Positions 10,208 through 21,415 of a DNA stretch of 64,000 nucleotides are shown one piece after another. Under the pieces are notes generated by a model, which saw only the letters and a program-made list of their open reading frames with translations, had not been told where the DNA came from and did not search any database. Source of the stretch: Acholoe squamosa (taxonomy: Eukaryota > Annelida > Polychaeta > Phyllodocida > Polynoidae); contig OX439036.1 of assembly GCA_949317995.1 (NCBI GenBank), positions 22,418,854 to 22,482,853 on the forward strand, in the 5' to 3' direction. The translations under genes and the position numbers were made by a program. Each line of letters begins with the position of its first letter. Within the stretch, counting starts at the first letter, position 1.

Positions 10208-11329
10208 TGGAGAATGGTCAGGGTACAGATCAAGGGAGTAGTCTCAATCTAGGCCAGTACCAAGAATTAATGGGGAGACTTACTCAGTGAAGTACCAATT
10301 ACCAATAACCTGATACCGAGGGGCTCCACGGTCCTCAGCATCTATATTCATTATTTACAATGATTTGTACACTAGCAGTTTTCCAAATTGTCAATATAGT
10401 ATTCAATTCAGAATTGATTAGCAATATACAAAAACATAATACTGTAAACATAATGGTACTTCATTTTGGGTGTGATAACACAAAAATAATAACATATCCA
10501 TATTGAAGTGTATTAATACCACAACCTTCCATGGGTGGACTGTCTCTCTGTAGTTCTAACACTTAACCTGGAGAAAGTCAATCATAATACAGAGATAAAC
10601 GCATATAACATGATGACAAGGCACATATACATGGTTCACTTCAATCTATGCAAACTATATGTCGTCAAGGCATGTGATGAGTAGCAGTGTTAGTGCATGT
10701 CACTGTCTTGTCTTAATATTCATTCACTGTTCGTGATTTAATAGTTCACAGTGTCTATGCATGTTTTAGAGTTCACTAATCTTTTGATCTGTTAATTCAT
10801 GAATGCATCAGACCCACTGGTAAGGATGTCATTGACATCCACATTTTTCCGATCGCGATTTTTAGTCTCAATATCGTAATTTATTGCAATTTCTTTTTGA
10901 AGTATTTGAAAAGTGTATAGATGGAAGAAAATGGTGACAATTATAGGTGAATATCTAAAGCTGAAGTGGGGAGGGGGCGGGGTAGGGGTGATCATCTATG
11001 GACTATCATCTAACAGGCACAATAGTAGCAGCTGACACTTTTGGAAGAAATGTCTTTGGAGATACTTCATTAGAAGTATCAGTAATGCAAGTAATCTATA
11101 TCCCATTGCATTGCCATTGTTGTAAGCTGTAGGTTAATACCAAATATGTCCATATTAAATTGTCTATCTCTCTATGAATTTGACCAGAGAAATATGAAAA
11201 ATTTTGAAAGTGGGTCATAATGATATAATGATCATGATCATGTCGTGTCGATACGATATTCAGCATCACAATATTGCTGATATTTAGATATTGTGAATAT
11301 CAATGATCCCTACCCAATGGCTGCCAGAA
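10208..11329. other. unannotated AT-rich sequence
   Basis: No coding region or clear repeat was found. A G-rich stretch near 10968-10985 and an inverted-style TGATCATGATCATG run near 11229 are the only local features. Confidence 0.45.
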
Positions 11330-11689
11330 TTTTATTGGTGCATCATGCCAACCCTCCAGGAGTGCATTAGGTCCATAGGGTCACCATGATTTACACCAGG
11401 GCTCCATCCGTGTGCATAAATAACTAAAGGGGTAATAGATTAATGATTGTATTATCAAACCATGGTTAAGTAGAAAACAGTAGTAATATGCCTGGGGTAC
11501 ACCCTCATTCATCGGCAGTATGCCCTTATAAATGAGAAAACAAACAAAATCAAATCAAAACAGCCTACTTTCTATAAGAGAGAAGTGGTGGGGAGTTGTG
11601 AAAATCCTCTTATCACTACCTATCACACTCTTGGTCTGTAAAAGGAACTGATGAGAACAAACTGGGGAAGATTGTGATGCAATGTAAAT

Positions 11690-14600
11690 TAGGCCGGGGG
11701 CTGATAGGGCCCACCATGCACCCCCCCCCACATCCTAACGCGATGGGTATTTTTTCGATCCTTAGGGTCCCCTGAACAAGATTCAAGATGTTAACATTGA
11801 TTATCTTGGGATGCACTACCGGTTTTGGCTCATTATCCATGTGCGGGTTCATACTACTTTTGGGTCAATTTTGGTACCATGTTATTCAAGGGGTATGCTC
11901 AATCCCCAAGCTCTAAGACTATCTTACCTTGTCTGGATCCTGAAGCTATTGGTCTTGTTGGAAAGAAGACATAATCAGCTTTTCATTAAGCCCTAATACA
12001 TGTTTTTAAGTTCAGATTTGAGTGTACCAGACAGTCAGAAAGATGGAAGATTGAAATTACAAAGTTCCTTTTTTTAACTGAAAATCTTAAATGCACTCCA
12101 GATACATGTATAAAGCGTGCCCTTATCCCCATCTAAGCACAATATCTAATATGATTTATGTAGGACAACCCTTTCTGAGTAATATGAGACATTTTTCCTT
12201 GATGACTATGACACACGTTATTGCCTTGGATGCAAAGACACTACCTTGAGCCAATACGATGCTGTTCCATTTCAATAATCTCCCTCTTTATGTAAATGGA
12301 TGTTTTTCCATGCTAAATCTTTATCAATTTGCCTGATTCTTGTGCTAAAAAGAGTGCTGATTAAGAATATGGATGTTTCTACTTCATAAAATTTTATGGC
12401 GAGGCTGTATATGGCTGAAATTCAAAATGGCCGACAATAGATTCAGATGTCACTTTGAATTACATAAATGTGCAGTCTAGAAAGTATCTGGTGGGTCCTA
12501 CCCCTTATAAATCAGCTTAGTAGAATACAGTGCTGCTTTTGTTTTGTTGCTAAGTGGTGTGGTTGCCTAGCAACAGCAGCTTTGCATAGCAACCAAGTCT
12601 GAAAATATGCTTGAATTCTCATATCTGCATGGTTTCCTTTCAGCAACATACTCCCCTGATGTAAACTTGTATATAACTCTTCTGTGACATCTATCATAGA
12701 CTAGGAATATAAGTGATAAAAGGTTGCTAGGTTGTGTGGTGGCCTAGCAATAACAGTTTTGCATAGCAACAATGTCTAGATTCATACCTGTAGTGCATAG
12801 TCTCCCCTCACTGATTTCAAATTGCATATAGCTCCCTTGTGCACATCACATAGTATGGACATAGGTAGACATGATTGCTATGTCATGTGGTTGCCTAGCA
12901 ACTGCAGCTTTACATAGAACCCTATGTCCAAATCTATGCAGATAGTCACAGATAAGTGTATGGTCTCACCTCAGGGATGTATTGCAACATACAGTTCTTA
13001 ATAGTAGGGTAGGTTTGGAAAAGGAACCTTGATGGTAAAGGGCATAGTCATGATTATGCTAGAGCATTGTTCAAATAGAATAAAGATCTGGATAGGAACT
13101 TCAGGCTTACTTACCCTTACTGGGAATAATGAGTGCTAGGATCATTGAACAGACCACAAATGACAGATAAACCTACAGTATTATGATTCTGAAGTGATCA
13201 GTAAGAGTCTGGCTTAGTTAGGAGATCAGATCCATCCCAGAAAATCACTCTAGTGGTGTGAAATTGTTGGCCACAATAACACAAGAGAACAAGGTAATAA
13301 ATGTGTGTTTGGATGATGTGAGGGTTGTTGTTGTTATTCATTTATTTATCCCATCCATTCATACTCCCAAGATGGAATGTTTTACTTCATGGCAGCTCAA
13401 GTTAGAGATAGGGGGCTATTTTCCCCCAGATCCTGAATAGTTCACTTGAACTCTACTAGATGGGAGTTTGAGATCTCCAATCACACTTTATATTTTAAAT
13501 ATCTGTATAGGAGAGACAGCGAAGCATTGGGGTGATAGGGTGTCCCTTGTGAGTTAGAGCGAAAACAGGGGATGATTGACTGGTAACTTCTTGTATCATG
13601 TCTCCAATATACAGGCAGGTTGCCAGCTAATTGTCTAGGCTGGCCAGCTTGATCTTAATAGCTACTTGTCACTTTGTGCCTATATGTCAGATGTCATTGA
13701 TAGTGGTCACACATGCAATAAACCCCCCCCCCCATTAAGTATTCTGTCCATTTGCAGTTATGTGTCCATCACAGTCATTCAATATACAATGCTTTCTTTC
13801 TCTCCCATATTAATTAAAGCCTCCTGCAAAATGAATTACAGAGTTAGTGGTCAAGTCTGTGATTACTGTTTAAAAGATGCAATAGATGACTTGGCACTGT
13901 GGTGAGCATCTCAATGCCAAAACCCTGGGTTATTTTAAAAGATGACTATCAATTGTCAAAGGCAAGAAGATGATCTCCATCCATAGGATCCATGGAGAGA
14001 GAGACTGCAGATTATAGTGATGATGACAGAATTGCAACAGTACTGTAATAGTTTTGGGCATTGGAGAATTATTGGGTAATTTAGAATAAACTATAAGCCT
14101 AACTCCAGGGGGAGACTAAGGCTGGGGATGATTGAAGATGGCCAATTCTATAAAGTCTGCATAATGGAAACAAGACAGACTCTTTCAACTATAATTAATA
14201 CCCATATTGTCCACAAACGGTACAAAGCCTCAAATACAATATGATAGTCACAAGTCAGCAGTAATAATTGAATATACCTGACCCTGCACAAACCACCCAC
14301 CAAAAATGGAGCTCTATGGCTTACCTTCCTGGCTGACTGGTCTCTGGTGCAAAAGTGACCAGTGGTCAGTTACACAGTCCCCACCAGCCTGCCTGCCTAG
14401 GTCACATGAGCTCCAGCCCTACAGGTGGAGCCACAAGAGGGTGATGTAGTGTTACCCGGTGGTTCCCGCCCATAGGGGTTCCCGTTACAGTACCTTCAGG
14501 TTCTTTCTGGATATGATAAGAGCACTTTGTATAATATGGATGACACTTCCCTCTTCTATAAGCTAGACCATTTGACCACCATGTCCGCTGTGAGTGATGT

Positions 14601-16563
14601 GGAATGGTAGAAGATACTCAAAGTCTGTGTGCCAGTGGCTTTCAGTAGTTTTATTAGGGTCAATGTTGGGGATAATGAACTGCAACAGATCAACATGCCT
14701 TCTCAGAAGTGTCCAGCAGCATAATCACAGTTGTTGGGATCACACTGCTATGAGAGAAGTTGAACCAGAATGTAATGTTCAGAGATATGTAAGGATGGAT
14801 AACACTGGGCCTGATGCTCTGAAGGGGATTACAGATGAGAGAATATCCTGAGAATTGTACAATTGTATACCAATCCTTATCTTTCATTTTCTCAATATGT
14901 GAATGAAACCAGCACTGTCTAAGGTCAATGCAAATTCCACCTTGCACCTACTTTCAGACAAGTAGGCTGCCCAAGACTTTTGAGATAATCAATTAGGCAT
15001 GCAATATATTATGAGGCTCAGAGTCAATATTCTGTGTTCTAAATGGTTACAGGAATTTGATATTGAGGGGAGGGAGGAGGGAGGAGGGGACAGTTGTTAG
15101 GAATTACAATCCTGTGTAATCATGGATGATCTGAGATACATATGCATGAATATGTATATACAAAATAACACAGGGTGTGGATGTGGCAAATGTTTTATCA
15201 TTTTATCATTATCTCATCATATGGTCTCTGTCAATCAGATGATTTTAAAAGGTAGATTTACATCAAGTACATGATCTTGCAATGTGTTATATGTGCTTCT
15301 ATTTTGAAATATGGACAGGGGAGCTATATATACAAGTTCTTGAGGCGAGACCATACACTTATCTGTGACTATCTGAATAGATTTGGACATGGGGTTCTAT
15401 GTAAAGCTGCAGTTGCTAGGCAATGACATGACATAGCAATCATTTCTACCTATGTTCATCCTATGTGATGTTCACAAGGGAGCTATATGCAATTTGAAAT
15501 CAGTGAGCTATGTCCTTGAGGGGAGACTATGCACTACAGGTATGAATCTAGACATTGTTGTTATGCAAAACTGCTATTGCTAGGCCACCACACAACCTAG
15601 GAACCTTTTATCACCTATATTCCTAGTCTATGATGGAAGTCACAGAAGAGTTATATACAAGTTTACATCAGGGGAGTATGTTGCTGAAAGGAAACCATGC
15701 AGATATGATAATTCAAGCATATTTTCAGGCTTGGTTGCTATGCAAAGCTACTGTTGCTAGGCAACCACACCACTTTGAATTTATGTAATTCAAAGTGACA
15801 TCTGAATCTATTGTCAGCCATTTTGAATTTCAGCCATATATAGCCTCACCATTAAATTTTATGAAGTAGAACCATCCATATTCTTAATCAGCACTCTTTT
15901 TAGCACAAGAATCAGGCAAATTGATAAAGATTTAGCATGGAAAAACATCCATTTACATAAAGAGGGAGATTATTGAAATGGAACAGCATCGTATTGGCTC
16001 AAGGTAGTGTCTTTGCATCCAAGGCAATAACATGTGTCATAGTCATCAAGGAATTCTGTAAAATGTCTCATATTACTCAGAAAGGTTTGTCCTACATAAA
16101 TCATATTAGATATTGTGCTTAGATGGGGATATGGGCAAGTTTTATACATGTATCTGGAGCACATTTAAGATTTTCAGTTAAAAAAAGGAACTTTGTAATT
16201 TCAATCTTCCATCTTCCTGACTGTCTGGTACACTCAAATCTGAACTTAAAAACATGTATTAGGGCTTAATGAAAAGCTGATTATGTCTTCTTTCCAACAA
16301 GACCAAAAGCTTTAGGATCCAGACAAGGTAAGATAGTCTTAGAGCTTGGGGATTGAGCACACCCCTTGAATGACATGGTACCAAAATTGACCCAAAAGTG
16401 GTATGAACCCGCACATGGATAATGAGCCAAAACCGATAGTGCATCCCAAGATAATCAATGTTAACATCTTGAATCTTGTTCAGGGGACCCTAAGGATGAA
16501 AAAAATACCCGTCGCGTTGGGATGTGGGGGGGTGCATGGTGGGCCCTATCAGCCCCCGGCCTA
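11690..16563. mobile_element. 4.87-kb foldback DNA element with long inverted arms
   Basis: The ends are TAGGCCGGGGGCTGATAGGG and its complement, flanked by a 3-bp AAT duplication (11687-11689 and 16564-16566). The inverted arms run about 11690-12990 and 15330-16563, with small indels (an extra ~60 bp near 12465-12535 on the left). The diverged repeat at 3395-3480 supports the AAT site, because its length matches the joined flanks. The centre (about 13000-15330) has only short open frames and no transposase motif, so the element is non-autonomous. Each arm carries three copies of a GGTTGCCTAGCAAC-like motif. A 3-bp duplication is found in several DNA transposon groups; I do not assign one. 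Confidence 0.88.
13000..15330. other. single-copy centre of the foldback element, no gene found
   Basis: This 2.3-kb stretch lies between the inverted arms. Open frames of 60-85 codons on both strands show no recognisable domain. A purine-rich run lies near 15067-15089. It may be captured sequence. Confidence 0.5.
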
Positions 16564-17871
16564 AATCAATGGGGCAGAGCATCAGAATAATGGGAGAGTA
16601 GGGTATGTGGTGATGCTAAACTCAAAGAAGATTTTCTGGAAAGTTCTCACAGATGGCTCTTGAAATAACAATTGATGGCACTGACAGAGAATTGTTATGA
16701 TTATTTCACTAAGTTTGCTCTAATTTCGAGGGTTTGAAATCAAAGTAGATGTACATGCAGTCGTACCATTTTGAGAAATGCCCTCCAGAGTACCATAATG
16801 TAGATGGCTCGCTAACCTGATTGTATCTTGCCTGATGGATAGCCATTATTCCAACATTCTTTTATAGAATCATAAAAAGGACCATTACAAATAGGCCATA
16901 CAGAATAGATTATTCAGCGTTTTCCATCCTGTCCTTCATTTAAAATGAAACACAACCTCTTATAATTTAATCTAGAAATCCTGCCCAACTGAGCACTAAT
17001 CGTATAGTAGTATAGTCATGTGCTATAAAGTAGTGGAGAGTGGCATGGCTTGAGTCATTCTCTGACAATGGGGCCGCAGAATAGGGTGCATTTAGGCCAT
17101 CAGGCCTGAATGCTTTCAAAGTAGTCCAATGTAAAACACCAATAGCTAGCATACTTTCACAAAGTTGCACATAAAGGCACTTAGGGCTGAGGCTTCAACC
17201 GAACACTGTTGGCAGGGTAGAATGGACATGGTGGTTTCAAGCTGGCTTTTATAGATCCAATCTACAAGTATGTCCTTGCTTCCATTGTCCTGGCTCTCTG
17301 TCCTAAATAGAAACCTGCCATGCATATTGCAGGGTCAGATGTAGATGGTAAAACCATTCCCACACCTATGCATGTGTCTAACATGCGCATTAAACAAAGC
17401 AAGTTCTATGTGGTGTTCTGTTTGGTGTATGATAGGAGTGCAGGGAATTGTGTACTCTGCTTCCCATGTGCCATCAATACCTGAAACAATATTGATATTT
17501 GACCATACTGAAAGCCTACATCATATACATATATGGACTAGATGTAGGCCAGTCTGCACAACTGGGAAGCATTTTACAGGTAGGTATAAAGCAACATAAA
17601 GCCATTCACCATTACTATGGGTAAAGGCAGGTTGGGGTTGATACAATAATAAAGGCACAGCCAAACACTTGTGGTGTGCAGCACTATAGACCATGGCAGC
17701 ACACAATGACTACCTTACCCAATATGGCAGTGTATATTGAATTAAGAGAGAGCGGCTGTTAGTATAGTGAGTTTATCAAGGGATCGTGTGTGTGTCTGGG
17801 GGCACAACGGCTGTTGTTAAAACACAATATGCATTGCACATTGACAATGTCCATATTGTATAAATGACCTA

Positions 17872-19208
17872 CTATGGGATGCAGAAATGTGAGGCCATTT
17901 TAAGAGAATGGGTAGAAATGCAACCTTTGATATTTGATTGAAGAGCTAGATATTTCAATTTCGAATTGACATACTGATACTCCATACAATTACCATTAGA
18001 TTTAAATAGGTAATCATTTTTATTTCTACCTCTACACAAATACTGCAAGCCCTTATATGGACACAACAAAGAACTGTCATTCCTGGACAAGAATATATCA
18101 AAGGAAACCCTACCAAGCTGGTCAGTTTTAGAAGTCCTTACATGTAAGATTACATATTTGTCTTTAAACTTGACGCCACCTACCCTTAAAAGAAAAGACC
18201 ACCCTTTTTTTAATGTTGAGTTATTTTGGTAGTCTTTGTGCTAATAAATCAGTTTTTGGCATACTCAGTTAAATATGCATTGTTATAAGGGGTAGCAGCA
18301 GGCCTTTGTGCTGCATTCTATGACGTCACAATTGACCAAATGCAGCAGGTACTGCATTGATTATGTATGGAGGCTGTTGTAAAATATGTTTATAAATAGA
18401 GTATTGAAGTGCACAACATCATGATATCATTTACAAACCCTCTCCTGGGTTATTTAAAAGCCATTTATCAAATAAAATGAAGAACCGTGGTCCAAGGAAA
18501 GATATGGAGAGCATTTCTCTGTTGTCTAGCAGTGCTGTACAGTCACATATCCTGCTGCATTTGGTCAATTGTGACGTCATAGAATACAGCACAAAGGCCT
18601 GCTGCTCTCCCTTATCGTAATGCATATTTCACTGAGTATGCCAAAATCTGATTTACTAGCACAATGACTACCAAAATAACTCAATATAAAAAAGGGTGGT
18701 CTTTTCTTTTAAAGTGTGAGGGGATTTTACTACATGACCTATTCTAACTACACCCCTATAACATGTCAATATAGCCAACCAAAATTTCATGTCTGTTCTG
18801 TTAGATAGGTCAAAATTGAACATTATTTTCAGCAATTCTTTGGGGCTCAAAGGATGAACTTCTCTTGTTGGATTAATATAACACCTATCAATGCCATCCA
18901 AAGTTTTCTTCAACATGAAATTTCTGCTGTAATCAATGAAACCTTTTAATTTCTGTTGGTACCAAACTGCAGACATGTAATTTATTACGGACGATGGCTT
19001 CATGTACTCAGAAAAATAAATAAATTGAACCTTGAGATGGAGAACAAGGAAACAGTTGTAAATTAAATTTTTTTACAAAATTATACCTTTTAAGCTGTTG
19101 TTTCCTAGTCCTCCTAGTATTCTCTGACACACCTTGGTCCAAAAGATACCTTTTTCTTTTTTGTAACCTCTTCCACTCTGGAATCAATACAGCACATATT
19201 ATTATCAT
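17872..19208 (-). pseudogene. tyrosine recombinase of the DIRS-like element (broken)
   Basis: The N-terminal and core part (19003-18713) includes HPLSPKELLKIMFNFDLS and LTCYRGVVRIGHVVKSPHTL, with the conserved arginine region of the core. A 519-bp TTAA-flanked element then interrupts it. The C-terminal part (18180-17872) continues with the beta-hairpin lysine region (VRTSKTDQ) and ends at ISTHSLKMASHF, where the HxxR box reads HxxK. The frame stops before any catalytic tyrosine. Removing the insertion and one TTAA rejoins the two parts in frame. The family cuts and rejoins DNA to integrate the circular cDNA. This copy is inactive. Confidence 0.85.
18190..18708. mobile_element. 519-bp MITE with TTAA duplication and ~160-bp inverted arms
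   Basis: The ends AAGAAAAGACCACCC and GGGTGGTCTTTTCTT are flanked by TTAA at 18186-18189 and 18709-18712. The inverted arms extend about 160 bp on each side and share ATGACGTCACAATTGACC and CAGCAGGCCTTTGTGCTG, leaving a central spacer of about 180 bp. There is no coding capacity. A TTAA target is known for the piggyBac and Kolobok superfamilies. The in-frame repair of the surrounding recombinase gene supports these boundaries. Each arm contains TGACGTCA, a CRE-like palindrome. Confidence 0.92.
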
Positions 19209-19288
19209 GAAGAGTGGTTTTACATTTTTCAGGCATACCTTTATAGGCTAATCTAGACAGTTGATCAGCCTGAATATTATCCTAGGAT

Positions 19289-19660
19289 TTAATATAAGTA
19301 GCATAAATTTCTACATTGTTGACAAAATATTTCCCTCAACCATTCCATGCAAAGGTTATTTTTTGATCTACCCGTGTTGATCATAGCCAGAACTTGCATG
19401 TTATCCGTTATACAATGGATTCTTTTATTTTTATAATTAGAAATCCAACGTTTTAAACCCATCATAACAGGGTACAATTCATATACATTGATATTTCTGT
19501 GATGATTTCTTAGATTGTCAAGTATTGGAGGAAGGGAAAAATGACCTACACCCAAGTCAAATTTATCATAAGATGTCCAGCCTCCATACACAAAATCCTT
19601 TCCCATCCAGGTGCCAAAGCCCTGAACAGATGAATCTGAATACATTGGGGTATTTACCAA
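19289..19660 (-). pseudogene. RNase H domain of the DIRS-like element
   Basis: In the 123-residue frame read on the minus strand, the acidic residues expected of RNase H are visible: D9 in MYSDSSVQGFG, E61 in VYELYPVMMGLKRW and D86 in HCITDNMQVLAMIN. The following INTGRSKN segment fits the family. In the element this enzyme would degrade the RNA strand after cDNA synthesis. The frame is linked upstream to the RT and downstream to the recombinase, but stop codons separate them. Confidence 0.85.
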
Positions 19661-19914
19661 GTCGTTAAGGATTAAACTTTTACAATTTAAAGTGTTACAA
19701 AAATCTAACTACCATGTCCTGTCTAGTACATTCAGATATTCTAATATAACCTCTAGGTCTAGTGCGGGCACATAAGTCAAATATATCCTTCTGCTGAAGG
19801 TCCTACCACCTTCGATTACTTGAGAGCAAAATGTCCTCTAATTCTTTCCAAAATGTTCTTGGAGATGAACTTCTTATTGATATTGTCCAATAAAATATTT
19901 TTCATCTTCAACAC

Positions 19915-20231
19915 CCCAGGTAGCACACAAAAATTTGCCGATGTTGGCCCGACACATCGGGCCAACGTTGGCTGCCCATCAGGCCTATGTAGGGCCTACC
20001 AGTGGCATTTGCCAACCAAATGCCAACATTGGCCCAACGTTGGCAGGACATCGGCAAATAGTCGGCCCTTGGCTGATGCTGATAATTGCTGACCAAAAGC
20101 CAATGTTGGGCCTACGTTGGCATTTGGTTGGCACCGTCGGGCCTACGTAGGCAGGATGGGCAGCCTATGTAAAGCCGATGGTTGGGCCAATGTCGGCCCA
20201 ATGTTATGCCAATGTCTCTGTGCTACCTGGG
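19915..20231. mobile_element. 317-bp MITE, CCCAGGTAGCACA ends
   Basis: Inverted ends CCCAGGTAGCACA and TGTGCTACCTGGG are flanked by a 2-bp AC duplication (19913-19914 and 20232-20233). The interior is full of short palindromic words such as GGCCAACGTTGGC and CCTACGTAGG, and would fold heavily. Removing it with one AC restores the reading frame of the RT region on the minus strand. There is no coding capacity. The CCCA end and 2-bp duplication resemble those of the elements at 6069, 61321 and 56790. Confidence 0.92.
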
Positions 20232-20870
20232 ACTTTATCCTTAGGTAGTGATAATTCTAACTTTTTAGAATTGATAATAATACCTAAAAATTTGCACTCC
20301 TGTGCAGGTTCAGTTACTTTCTCCTTCGAGACCACAAAGCCCATGTACTGCATACACTCAATTAATAAGTTCCTTTGACTAAGACATTTATCATAAGAGT
20401 TAGCTATAACTATAAAGTCATCCAAATAGTTAACAATTTTTTTCACACCATACAATTTTGCTACTTCTTCAATGAAGTTAGTTATCCTATTGAATATATA
20501 AGGTGCACATTTAAGACCAAAAGTTAGTCTATTGCTGACATAGTATTCATCTCCATGTCCATTCCCATCTGAAACCCTGCATAGTTGTATGAGGACCATA
20601 TAAATTTATAGTTCTATAGGCCGATATAATTATTCCTATCTAATTGAGCAGTAACAGTGCCAATATTATTATAGGAAAACTGGTAGTATCCATGAACGTT
20701 TTTAGGCATGCTACAATCTGTTATTGGTCTTAATTTGCCATTGGATTTTTCCACCCCACCAAGTGAGTGAATACATTGGGGCTTATTTTCAGTTTTTGTA
20801 ACGAGACCTGCTGCCAATTCCTCCATTAACATGCCACAAAATTCATTGTAAAATTTTCCTTCAAGAATAG
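20232..20870 (-). pseudogene. reverse transcriptase of the DIRS-like element (broken)
   Basis: The first part (20832-20614) has the template-grip region SNGKLRPITDCSMPKNVHG and SYNNIGTV. After a frame change the second part (20599-20232) has NRLTFGLKCAPYIFNRITNF and the catalytic VNYLDDFIVIANS, with the YLDD box at residues 58-61 of its frame. It continues with CMQYMGFVVSKEKV and CKFLGIIINSKKLELSLP. These are the standard motif blocks of LTR/DIRS-type RTs. The downstream end is cut by the MITE at 19915-20231. Confidence 0.88.
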
Positions 20871-20871
20871 A

Positions 20872-21415
20872 TTAATAATACCTACAGTCGTAAGTAGTAT
20901 TGCAATCTGAGTCTACAATCTTGAAACCCTGAACAAAACCATGCCATAAAGAATTTGCCTCAGAGTCATTAATATTAATAAGACCCTTTTGGTCAAGGAA
21001 AGAAGCTACTCTGCATGGTAAAATTTGGGCTTTTTCACCACAAATATAATGAACACACTCACACACACCATAATTATTAACCTCATTCACATTTTCCAAC
21101 AAATTCAATTCCTGGGATACACTTTGATGATTAACTATGTTATCAAAACCCGCTCTGGTTTGAGCTTAGATTGTTGAATTAATTCATTAGTCCCACCTGT
21201 GTTTCCCACCTCCTGTACTGGAGCGGTATGTGGAGGTAAGCCAACATCTACCAAACCTACTATAACTGGATCCGGCATCAAACACACATTACTACCAGCC
21301 ATAGGATATTGGCTACCCACGTCTTCCTAATCATTCTTAGCTTTTTGACATTCAATCTTGTTATGTCCAGAAGTGTTACAATTACTACAGATATGTTTGT
21401 ACTTGCAGGGATCCC
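20872..21415 (-). pseudogene. Gag-like region with CCHC zinc knuckle (broken)
   Basis: Near 21400-21350 on the minus strand the sequence encodes HICSNCNTSGHNKIEC, a CX2CX4HX4C zinc knuckle typical of retroelement Gag proteins that bind RNA. Downstream (21320-21135 and 21108-20872) are frames without clear motifs, the second containing CECVHYICGEKAQILPCRV, leading into the RT. A frameshift near 21325 and further stops break the gene. The upstream end is lost at about 21415, where unrelated plus-strand coding-like sequence begins. Confidence 0.75.

Larger units (their letters stand above)
4310..10210 (-). mobile_element. decayed Jockey/CR1-like LINE, interrupted by two insertions
   Basis: Reading on the minus strand from 10207 to 4315 gives an AP endonuclease, a linker, a reverse transcriptase and a C-terminal segment, the usual order of a LINE ORF2. 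Two blocks interrupt it: a DNA element at 6069-7874 and a composite of hairpin, duplication and SINE sequence at about 8287-9435. Without these about 3 kb remain, close to a full ORF2. Several frameshifts and a changed catalytic box make it inactive. I place it in the Jockey/CR1/L2 group from motif style; the exact clade needs a tree. The 3' end adjoins the inverted minisatellite, so no target duplication could be identified. Confidence 0.85.
11330..17893 (-). repeat. dispersed repeat D, copy 1 (split by a 4.87-kb insertion)
   Basis: The two parts, about 11330-11689 and 16567-17893, match in order the repeat at 36995-38375. Shared landmarks are GCATCATG near the left end, GGTACACCCTC, GAGTCATTCTCTGACAATGG, ATATTGAATTAAGAGAGAGCG and the right edge near ACTATGGGATGC. 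The right edge coincides with the point where the tyrosine-recombinase frame of the neighbouring retroelement stops. Repeat D may therefore be the non-coding 3' part of that retroelement family, or a separate repeat abutting it. No coding capacity is visible. Confidence 0.75.
17872..21415 (-). mobile_element. tyrosine-recombinase (DIRS-like) retrotransposon, decayed
   Basis: On the minus strand the order is Gag zinc knuckle (about 21400-21350), reverse transcriptase (20870-20232), RNase H (19660-19289) and tyrosine recombinase (19208-17872). An RT-RNase H block followed by a tyrosine recombinase and no integrase is the mark of DIRS/Ngaro/PAT-type retrotransposons. The frame is broken by a 317-bp element (19915-20231), a 519-bp element (18190-18708) and several stops. 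The 5' end is lost near 21415 and the 3' end joins repeat D near 17890. I cannot see the split or inverted terminal repeats that would separate DIRS from Ngaro or PAT. Confidence 0.88.

Noticed and set aside
19820-20150. Open frames across the 317-bp element
   Set aside because: They follow the palindromic GGCCAACGTTGG repeats of a MITE and occur on both strands.
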